Assembly (NCBI GenBank): GCA_014706295.1
Contig: JACSVZ010000006.1
Coordinates: 24,300,629-24,364,628 of the forward strand
DNA: 64,000 nucleotides
Reading direction: 5' to 3'
DNA from: Lycocorax pyrrhopterus obiensis
Taxonomy: Eukaryota > Chordata > Aves > Passeriformes > Paradisaeidae
Positions 54,701 through 64,000 of this stretch are shown here, piece by piece. Made by a program: the position numbers and the translations under genes. The notes under the pieces are model-generated. The model searched no databases. It saw nothing but the letters and a program-made list of their open reading frames with translations, and was not told where the DNA came from. Numbering within the stretch: position 1 is the first letter of the stretch; every line of letters begins with the position of its first letter.

Positions 54701-57290
54701 GGGAGGAGCTTTCTATATGTGGGGAAAACCAAGCTTGATGTTTACCTCTGCCATGCTACAGTGACTTGTACAATAGGATTTTCAAGCAGGGAGGGGAAAA
54801 GTAAATGTGAGTAAATGTGTTGTAAGGACATAAACTAAAGTGCTGACCATATACAGCTGTTCCATTACTTACCTGCATGCTGAAAAAAAGTCATTACTAA
54901 TTTGGGGAGGGGGTTGTTTTGCCATTTATGGGTGGGGGTATAAAATACAGGCACTGTATAAACACTTTGCACTGGAACAAATCACTGCACAACACCCTCC
55001 GCACTGGGGAAGGTAACTTCATCCCATTGCACATCTTTAATGCAGAGATTGTAAACAACCTTTGTCTCTCCGTTTAATTTTCAAAAATATTTCTCTATTT
55101 TTCCTCCAAACTGGGGACTAACCATTTCACTAATGGATAGATAAGAAGCCATCGATCTTTTTATCTGTGCAAGAGACCCAGCTACCAGCTGCTGTCTCTG
55201 GAGAGCACGGCAGCCTCGCTCTGCTCACAGTCCGTCTGTGGGGACCTGTATGAGTTCTCTGTGGGTTCTTCTCATCTTGTAAAGACAATTTCCTTCCAAA
55301 ATAATCCTGGAGGTATTAAAAACTCATGTCTGCTGGCTGATATTCCATCCAGGGCCAGATTTGTGGAGGACAGCTGTCCTGAAGGGCTGGCATGGTTGGA
55401 AGCAGCTCTGTTTTCCAGGATTTGCCTCCAGTGCCTGTCCCCTACCCTGTTCCATTACACTTGTGCCTTGCCATGTGCAGGATTTTGCACTTGCCTGGCA
55501 GATTACAATACCACAGGAATACAGCACAAAGACATTTTGGCTAGAATGGTTGCTGTGATGGTAAATCCATGGGTGGAACAAATTCAAAGGCAGCTGCAGA
55601 TGGAACCTTTCACTGCTGTGTGACTTCCCAGCACTCTGAAAAGTCTACACGTCTGAGCCAGCAGTATGATGGGGCAAGACAGTTTCTTTTTAGAGTTGGC
55701 GGAAGATGACGTACAGGCAATATGATCAAACCTTGGCCATGCTTGGACGCAGATAGAGGAGCACTGGAGATGTGCTTTGAACCTTCTTATTGAAGTGTCA
55801 GGGCTTTTTGGGTGGTAAATACACTTTTAGGTCAGCAAGTCGGCAAGTTAGTCTGTCCACAAAACCCCTGCAAAAGAAGCCATGTTCAAATGCCTGAGAC
55901 CTCACAGTCTCCCACCTCCAGGAGAAAGCAACCAGACACTGCTTCTTTTGAATATCAGTGGGGAAAAAAAAAGATATTTAAAGAGGCAGGAACTTATGGA
56001 TTCATTTTTTCAGACTGATAGAAGCCATTAAATGTTTGCAAAGCAGTTTTTCCCTGTAACGATAGACTTAATGGGGATAAATTAGCTGAAAGACATGATT
56101 GCAAGAATGGTAACAGCAGGATTCTGTCTGAACTTTGAGTTTAGAGAGTGTTTTATCTACTCTTCCATAAAGGAAAAAGCTCTTAATATATAACTTCTGA
56201 GGCATTGTAAGCAAATAAAAGATGACATAATTCTTTGCCCTTAAAACTTACTTACATTAGATGATGCACAGACACAGGTGAGATAACTCTGAACTACAGC
56301 GTTCTTCAGGGCTGACAAAGTTCTTGTAAACTAAGACTTTTTAAATCAACAGAATGAACCTGGTTATAACAAGTTAGCAGAGGTTACATGACCTAAATTC
56401 TGTTTTAAATTGGTCAAATGCTGGTACCGGGTGAGAGAATATACAAACATGCTATGGAGAGAATTTTAATAAGACAGTCACAGGAAGAGCCAGGTGAAAC
56501 TGTATCCAAATTTTAAAGGGAACATCAGGGTTGTGGGGTAGATGTCAAAAGCAATACACAGTAAAGCATTGTGACTTCATGTGACAAGACAAACATCTCA
56601 AGACACTAAGTGCTAAAGCTATCCCCATCAGAACATGCACTGACATCCAGCTCCATGCTGTAATGCAGATGGAATGGCTCTGATGCTTAGTCCTTCAATG
56701 TTGCATTTCTAAATTCACTGTATTAAATAGACTCCTGTTATTCCTAACAACAGACTTCAACCCTATTACAGCAAAGAAATAGCAGATGATATATGATTTC
56801 AAAACCACTATCTGATCTTGTGTAGTCAATATATGGTGTGGGCTCACATAGTGCTCAGCTTTCCCAAAAAGTAAGGTTCAGAGGTTTGCCCCAGACCACA
56901 TAATAAAGCTGGCAGAGCAGAATATGATTTAGGATCAACCACCTACCATATGGCACTTACTTCTCCATCCTATGCTGCTTCTTGATCATGCTAAGTTAGT
57001 CACAGCTCCGGCAGCAGAAATAGGAGGAGTTGTTTATTATCCTCAGCACAGTAATGATACCTCAGGCCACAGTGATAAGTAATTGAAACAACAGGGGTCT
57101 TAGAGAGACTTAAAAGCAGAGATCTTAAAATACACAGAAACTGGTGTCGTTAAATGGAATGTGTAACTAATAAATTGCCAGCTATTTGCAGTATAATACA
57201 ACATCCTAAATTCAGTCATTCTAGAGACTTCCAGACTTCCACAATTCCACTTGATACTCTTCAGAGTGTAAAACACCATTAAGATGGGGC
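51701..57290. other. Gene-free flank
   Basis: No supportable gene. The open frame at 55261-55623 resembles no family. A short gtgcaggattttgcacttgc phrase near 55475 faintly resembles the interior of antisense CR1, but it is too short to call. AT-rich, enhancer-like sequence lies at about 54290-54620. Confidence 0.6.
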
Positions 57291-57347
57291 TAAAATAATA
57301 ACAACAATAATAATAATAGTAACAACAACAACAACAATGACAACAAT
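57291..57347. repeat. AAT/AAC trinucleotide microsatellite
   Basis: Mixed taa and caa triplets in tandem over about 57 bases: an imperfect compound microsatellite. Confidence 0.85.
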
Positions 57348-58439
57348 GTTATTCACAGTTACTTTTCTCTAAAGGGATTTCCACTTGTAAGTGCAGGCAG
57401 ATGACAAGTAATTTTAACACCAAGGTGTGACAACAATCACGTGCAATTAAGGACCCAGTGCTATGTGGTGCTGAATATCTATGATGTAAAGCTGATAAGG
57501 ATTTAATCAAGCAAATAACAATTTTCATAAATATTGTTGACTTATTGTATCATGTTCTTCTGGCCTGAAAATATTTTATGTCTTACTGACTACAGATTTA
57601 GACATTAAAAGCAAAACAAAGTGATTTCTCTTCAATTGTACTTGCCCTAAACAGATATGATGGAGCCCTCCTCTGAGGATGGAAGGATACAACCTTCAAA
57701 ACAAGTCTTATGCCATCACACCTGCTGATATGTATTTCTCTGTGTTATTTATTAAATGAAATTGCATTTGATATTTTTCATTTGTCTTTATGATCTATTA
57801 ATAACACTTTGCCTACCCATCACTCTGTATTTTCTGCATCATTTTATCCAGTTCTTCTGCTTTTAAGATTGTCCTAGAATTTTTAGTGTTATTCCATGTA
57901 CTGTATGAATTTTGAGCATATACTTTGTGCAGATGAGATATATCATACTTAACAGAAAGTTTTGCAAAACCATAGTCTCACATTGTAATGAGATACAGAG
58001 AGATTAAGGATATTTTAGTACTTCGGCTACTGGATGGCACATGAAGGGCAATATGATTAAATGCAAGATAAAACTGTGAGCTGAGTGATAAAACCAGACA
58101 AGTACATGAAAGATTCTTCTGTCAGAGATTTTTCTTATTTGTCATGTAAATATTGCCTGAATGTACTATTACTGAATCTAATGTTTGTAATTTTGCAGCT
58201 AGTAATTCTCCGTTAGGGGTACTGTTTCATTTATCACTGCTGGGCTGTCTTTGGAAGCCTAGGAAATAAGACAGAGTCAGGTAACAGTAATCTCCCTTAA
58301 CCCATGGTCACCTGGCTGTACTGTTTATTTCTAGTACAGTGCACCATTTGCCAGGGGTGGCATCTACCAAGGTACTGCAAGTGCTGCCAGTGTGGCTCTG
58401 CAATGTATAAGATCAGTAGCTGTCTCCAACAAAATGCCC

Positions 58440-58440
<1 letters not shown>
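57348..58440. other. Gene-free flank
   Basis: AT-rich sequence with no gene or repeat family recognised. 57480-57600 is motif-dense (ataaatattgttgac, forkhead-like) but otherwise unremarkable. Confidence 0.55.
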
Positions 58441-58476
<36 letters not shown>

Positions 58477-58488
58477 AAAGAAAGAAAA
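58441..58488. repeat. Long A tract, 34 consecutive A
   Basis: Thirty-four A in a row followed by gaaaagaaagaaaa. This could be the tail of an old retrocopy, but I could not match the sequence just upstream to a gene or find flanking target-site duplications. It may equally be a plain homopolymer. Confidence 0.85.
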
Positions 58489-59921
58489 TCTGATTGCCAG
58501 GCTCTCTAGATCTTCAGGGCAGAGATCTATGTACATTTTCTGTGTGGTTAATGTGCAGAGTGGGGAAGCACCAAGACTTAGGACATGCTGGGCAGCAGGA
58601 GCTACTCAGACATCACTGTGGGTCCTTTCTGCCGTTAAAGTACAGACAAGTGTAGGAGAAGTTAGTTTGACACTCCAGCAATCTCAACTGACCTCTTTCA
58701 GGACCCAAGGGGGTATCTGCTTTGGAAAGATGCCAGCTGGCTCAGCCCAGGTTTGGGGATCCTGGTGCTGCACTGGGGAATGCAGTGGCTTAGGTTCTCC
58801 CAGCTTCAGCCCACTGCCCCAGAGCTGCTGGGGAAATTACCCTGATTTTGGGGGTGTCAGTGTGTAAAGAACGAGGATGTTAAGCGTTGGAGTTGTCTCT
58901 CGGTAACAGCATTCACACCAGGAGAAATAGGAGAACACTTGCCCAGCAATATTCCAGTTCCATTTTTATATCATGCTGCAGAAGTTCAGCCTGATCCAGG
59001 CTTTTGGGATGTGGCTGGGGCACCTAAGCATCATACCACCAGTGCACACTGGTTCTAGCAAGGCCCGAGGTGTGCAGAGGTTTGGAGAGGTTGCTGGTGA
59101 CTGTCACTGGAAGGTTGTGGGGGCTGCCTGCTTGCTGATGCAGCTTTGAGGGAAGACAGTGCTCACCATAAGCTACTTGAGAAAATCGTAGCTTCCGTGT
59201 AAGTTGCACGAATTACTGGCCAAAGATTTCAAACAATGAATACATTTGGTCTCAAACTATTTATGAACAGGAAAAAAACAAACCTCACAATAAGATACTG
59301 ATGTGTCAAATACGCTTTTTTTGCCTGGCATTAATGGATATCTGAAGGAGCTGGGTTGTATGACTCATTCAGTCAGGCTGCAGAGATAATCAAAGGGGGT
59401 GAGCAATGCTTCCAAAGGATCCGCGTTTGCATTCTTCAAATATCTCAAACTCCCAATGAATTCAGAACAGAAAAATTAAGATGAGGCTTACATCCTTGCA
59501 GGTCTCCTGTCACCCTGTACAGCTGAACTGATACCAAACAATCTCCCAGAGCTCATATGGGAGCAGCACAATTGCCCCTTTCTGTACGCCATTTGTCACA
59601 TGTATTTTCAGTCCCTGGGCTAGAGCTATGCAGGCTGCATGTGACCTGCTGCCTGTCCCCTGCCACACTCTTTCCACAAGGCTCTCCCTGTCACCTGGGG
59701 ATGGAGATGTGCTGTGCGGTCCCGAGTGTCCTGGTAACAAGCTATCTGGCCGCTCTTGGTGAAGTTCTGGGGTCCCTCATGGATATGTGACACCCAGGAG
59801 TAAAAGAGAATTATCACTATAAAAATATTGGATCTTTTCATGTCTATAATTCGTTCCTGTGTTTGTGTGCTATTGCATTGCATTAAGCTCTCTCTAAAAA
59901 CAAAAAGCTGCAATTCATAAT
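58489..59921. other. Gene-free flank
   Basis: No supportable gene or element. The open frame reading through the A tract at 58304-58867 is an artefact giving poly-lysine. Confidence 0.55.
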
Positions 59922-59995
59922 CAGAGAGGGGGGAGAGACACAGAGAGAGGGAGAGAGAGAGAGGGAGAGAGGGAGAGAGAGAGGGAGAGAGAGAA
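59922..59995. repeat. GA-rich microsatellite (GA/GGGAGA)
   Basis: About 74 bases of nearly pure purines made of gaga and gggaga units, including several exact gagagagggagaga copies. It is a polypurine/polypyrimidine tract able to vary in length. Confidence 0.88.
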
Positions 59996-62900
59996 TAATG
60001 CTGGGAATCCCAGATTGCTGAAAAGGAGGGGAAAAAACCCACACAAAATTGCTGCCTGAGATGATTAAAGACACTTCAGCATTTTATAGGAAACAGCCTG
60101 CAAAACTGCTACAGAAAATGGGGGGAGATAAGGCAGCAAAGGAGATGGTTATCAGAGCAAGAAGTTGGTGATCTTTTTTGAAAAATAGTCACTATATGAA
60201 AAAATCCTCTCTTGTCTCAAAAAAAAAAAAGGTGCCAAGAGCAGATATAACCAAGGAACATATAGATGATCAGTGTCCCATGCTTCATTCAATCAGGCAA
60301 TCAAGATAATTAGAAAGTATGGGGAAGATTGATTAATGGCCAAGATAGACATTGAGTTGACCTTTTCTTTATTACTACAGCAGTACATTTAAATAGTCTC
60401 CACTTAGTAGGGTTTAAAATAGAAAAGTGAGCTGTTATAGATATAGTAAATGTGTAACTAAGAATGCATGATCTAATACCCCTATTCTGTAGCTTGCTTT
60501 CCACCTTTAGTCTCCACACCATGTCATCTGAATATGAATTAGTTTAATTTCTTGAATCCATGCTCTAGCAGTTACACTAGTTACTATTTCAAGAGAAACA
60601 AATGTATTTAAGATAGTAAAATAGATATAGTTTAAAATATTTTTAAATTGAAAATATGAAAACATAGAGGTCAGTGCTACTTTGTGAGTTAGCATCAGTT
60701 TTGTTACGCACAGGAGCAGGACAAGGGAAGCTGAACCAGACTCCTCATGCTGGGAGCCCAGGATTCAGCGATAAGTGAGGGAATTTATCCAGGACTTCTT
60801 TGTGGTACCTTCTGCTTAGGAGAGCCTGGCATGTCCACAGTAGGGTAACCTGGGCGTCTCCTTCATCATGTCAGAGATTTTGGCTCAGTGACCCACAACT
60901 GGAGCCAATGGAGCTGCCACAGCACCAGTGCCAGCAGTGAGTGTCGGAGCACAGAGAACAGACAGGAACCTCATAGAGAAAGAAACTTTGCTAAGGCATC
61001 TTTACAGCTACTAGCCAGTCTCCTTGGTGTGTGGGGAGGGCTACCAAGCAGACTACAATACAGTCACAGCATGAAGAGGGCACCGTGCAGGAGAGGCTTG
61101 AAAGGATTTGTGGTACCCATAAAAAGGGATCCTGAGCCAAAATGTGTAGTTTGCAATGCTCACGTGAGAGGGACCAAAAACAATAACACAGGTCACAAGT
61201 AGCAGGGGCTGGCTGACTTGTGCTTCTGAGCGAATGGTGTGGAGCTGGACACCTAAGCAGCAGACTTCAGGGCACAGGAGTGCTGCCTGGGTCATGTAGG
61301 AAATCAGCGTGTGTCCAGGGAATGCCCCTCTTAGGAGAAGGGCTTAATTTACCTTTTTATACAAAGCGTCCTTCTCTCTGGTGAGAAATAAAGTGAGCTG
61401 GGCTCTGTAAGGTGACCCTAATAGCAAATGTAAATGAGAAGCGGAGGTAGGTACAGACACTTCTCAGCAGCAGAGTGTGGGAACGAATGATGCAGGATTT
61501 TGCCTGGAGGCAACTCAGGGCAGAAGCGTTGTCAGATCTTGCACAAAGACAGTGCACTGTGTATCCTGCCATCAACAAGGGCTGGACCACAAGCAATGTG
61601 GGCCTGGGCACTGCTGAGCCCGCTGTGGAGGGCCCAGTTTCCCACTGAGTTTCAGTGACACCTGCTAAAGAGTCACAGCGTTTTCTCAGCTGCTGAACTG
61701 AAGAATGGCATGTAGTACTCAAGGCTGTTTGCTGAACAGTGCTTTTCCTCACAGGCAAATCTGCAGGGGAAAGGGAGAGAAGTTAATTAGTAAAACTGGA
61801 AGGCATTTAGAAAAATAAGTATGTATTTGGAAGAAAATTCACACCAACCTATTTGGTATAATGCAGGTGAAATCAATGGATTTTTACAAAGAGTGGTTTT
61901 GCAGAAGTTTACAAAATCTACAGGGAAATAATGATATTAAGCAATGTTTACAACTACAGAGTAGTGTTTCAGGCAAAAAATGTTATATGTTCTTCATTTG
62001 CAGTAGTCAATCCCCCTCCAACTAGAGCGTTAGCCTTTTAATTTTGTAGGGTTGAAAACAATTGACATATTGTATGAAAAGTTTTCCTCTGTGAGTTATC
62101 TATTAAGCAGAAATAATCTTGATCACCAGCATTGGATCAGGCATTCAGCTCATGTAACCCAGCAGAACTCCTCTGGTGTCAATAAAACCACCTTGATTTA
62201 CAGTAGCAGGAGATCTGAGCAGTGTATTGCTTTGAAAAATTGAGGTGTACGTTTATTCATTATTTCAAAGGTACAGGCTTGATCTGCTCTGCTGGGACAT
62301 AGCCTTGCTGTGCCAGACAGCTCTGCTGAGGTCCCCACAGGCTCAGGAGGACCAGGGTTTGCCCACAGACTGTACTTTGCAGGAACAGCTCCTCACTGAG
62401 CAGGAGCAAGTCCAGCACTTCCCGAGGAATGCCTCTTTGCCCTAGTGATCAAAACCGCACTTGCAATGGCAATTAATTGGTTCTGGGATACCCTCCAATG
62501 CAAATGGCCACATCCAAAGCCCTCTATTTTTCTGCCTTCAAAGGGCACCAGCTTAGTCTCAAGGGTGTCAGTTTTGAGACTGGTGCTTTATATGCATCTA
62601 GGTCAGATTTCATCTGTGACCAAACATGAGAGCAGTGATCCTGTGCTGATCTCAAAATGGGTGTAGGGCCACGTGGAGGCTTTTTTAACACCACTGCTCC
62701 ACTTGCTGCAGTGTGGGTATGAGAGTGGTGAGGGTCTACTCAGGCACATGGAGGTGCTGGTCTGCTTTTGCTGGGCTGGACTGAGGCTTCATAGTCCTGT
62801 TCCTAGAGCACTGGCAGGGAGGTGGGGCTCCAGAGCTGGTCTTACTGACAGTGTTGCTCTAATTTAAATAAAAGTGTTAAAAAAAAGACTAATAAGGAAA

Positions 62901-63229
62901 TCTCAAAATATTAAAATGTAGCTGCCTTTGAAACAAGAGGGCAGCCAACAGCTGTTGTGAAGACTGCAGAAGGTGCAGTCTTTAGTGTTTATATTGCATT
63001 AAATGCCATAGAGCTTGGAGTTCAGTGTAGTGAGATGCAGAGTACTTCTGTCTAGTGCTGAGCATTTTCCACTCTCATTTGACTTCACTGGAGGAAACTC
63101 AGGGAGCTCCATACCTCAGAAGGTGACTGCAAGCTCTGACATTTGAGTGGTACTAATAGTTTCCCTTGGTGGGATGTGCATTCCCCCTCCCCCTAAGTTT
63201 CAAATAGTACTACTCCTTAAAGTAGGAAC
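59996..63229. other. Gene-free flank
   Basis: Non-coding sequence with short A runs (for example 60220-60231) and no recognisable gene, RNA or transposon. The open frames are short and mutually overlapping. Confidence 0.55.
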
Positions 63230-63560
63230 AAACATTTTACTTATGGCTAGAATGCATTTATTGGTAATTTTCACATAAATCAACTTATATGAAAATGTAT
63301 TCATAATCCAAGCCTTCTCTATAGTGATAAAATGTTTCTGCTTCTGTGGTAGAAAATAGCTTATTATGCAAACAGCATTGCTAGTGTTACATTATGCATG
63401 GGAGTCACCTGGAGAACATCACAAAAGCTTCAACCAAAAGGAAAAAAAAGAGGGGAGAAAATCGGGTGTTCCATTTACTGCACCACTTGCCTATTATAAT
63501 TAGCTGTAAATGAGCTGATATCTGTACTTTGAAATGTATTTCATATATGCCTTGGTAACA
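63230..63560. promoter_or_regulatory. Candidate conserved element with octamer-like motif
   Basis: AT-rich and repeat-free, with ATGCAAAC (7 of 8 to the POU octamer) at 63366-63373 and a second ttatgcatg at about 63393. Homeodomain-like words (ttataattagctg) follow near 63495. Inference only. Confidence 0.18.
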
Positions 63561-64000
63561 TTATACAAATAGGAAAAGCAGAAGAGAATGAAAGAATATG
63601 AAACTCACCCAGAAATGGCCTTGCAAAATGTCACCCCAATTAAAAAGCAAAAGCCAGCTGCCATTTTTAAACTGCTTAGTTGTATTTACTTTGAGAATAC
63701 CTTGGTTATATTTATATTCTACTTGATTTAATTCAGGATGCTGCAAGTTCCCACTGGACTGTTATCATTATGAATGACATTGTTGAGAAGTTTGATTAAA
63801 TAAGATCTGCTCAGGCTAAAACCCATATTATTAAAACCCATATATTTTTAAAATAATCATGGGAAAAAAAAAAGAATTAGTCCCAGCACAATCCTTCAAG
63901 GCCCATTGTCTCATGTGGCCTTTCTTACTGAAGGATAAAATAGTGGTTTTAAAGACAAGTGGGAGGATGAGAGCAGCCCTGTGGGGAAGGGGTTGGGGGT
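63561..64000. other. Gene-free flank to window end
   Basis: Nothing recognised apart from an A run near 63865. Confidence 0.5.

Noticed and set aside
55261..55623. 120-codon + strand open frame in the flank
   Set aside because: No recognisable family. A phrase near 55475 faintly resembles antisense CR1, but too briefly to annotate.
58304..58867. 187-codon + strand open frame with a poly-lysine run
   Set aside because: Created by reading through the A34 homopolymer.
59626..60042. 138-codon - strand open frame with Ser/Leu/Pro repeats
   Set aside because: Produced by translating the GA microsatellite on the opposite strand.
45291..64000. SHISA3, the next gene upstream of BEND4 in human
   Set aside because: I looked for its cysteine-rich N-terminal and membrane-segment sequence in the frames here and saw none. 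It likely lies beyond the window.

Overview
The window reads as vertebrate, and most probably avian, nuclear DNA. It is AT-rich with widely spaced exons and GT-AG introns. It has one strong CpG island at about 43.6-45.3 kb. A 5'-truncated CR1 LINE at about 41.6-42.1 kb carries the CR1 3' terminus typical of birds and reptiles. There is no operon-like packing, no ribosome binding site and no CRISPR array. Species cannot be fixed from the sequence alone.

Two protein-coding genes can be supported, facing each other tail to tail. On the + strand, positions 1-2280 hold the 3' end of SLC30A9 (ZnT9, mitochondrial zinc transporter/nuclear coactivator): the last two coding exons, at 635-748 and 2236-2280. 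On the - strand lies a complete BEND4 coding sequence (BEN-domain protein 4, also known as CCDC4). It has five coding exons, at 44467-44104, 35761-35195, 23897-23806, 20496-20256 and 17060-16843. They join in phase into a 493-residue protein. The probable BEND4 3' UTR runs down to a single canonical poly(A) signal at 13339-13334. The SLC30A9-BEND4 adjacency matches the order known from human chromosome 4p13.

Region by region: 1-2.3 kb is the SLC30A9 end; 2.3-13.3 kb is its 3' UTR plus the convergent intergenic space; 13.3-16.8 kb is the BEND4 3' UTR; 16.8-44.5 kb is the BEND4 body. Intron 2 holds a very old CR1/L3-like LINE remnant, and intron 1 holds a younger CR1. 43.6-45.3 kb is the BEND4 CpG-island promoter. 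45.3-64 kb is a gene-free upstream flank with simple repeats and several AT-rich blocks that look like candidate conserved regulatory elements. SHISA3, the next gene in human, was not found.

The two genes are not known to work in one pathway; their proximity is ordinary synteny. I found no convincing new biological system. The most checkable oddities are a GC/CpG-rich block antisense to the BEND4 3' UTR that ends in a perfect splice-donor motif, a 145-codon open in-frame extension upstream of the BEND4 start, and a decayed, unidentified coding-like stretch in BEND4 intron 1.
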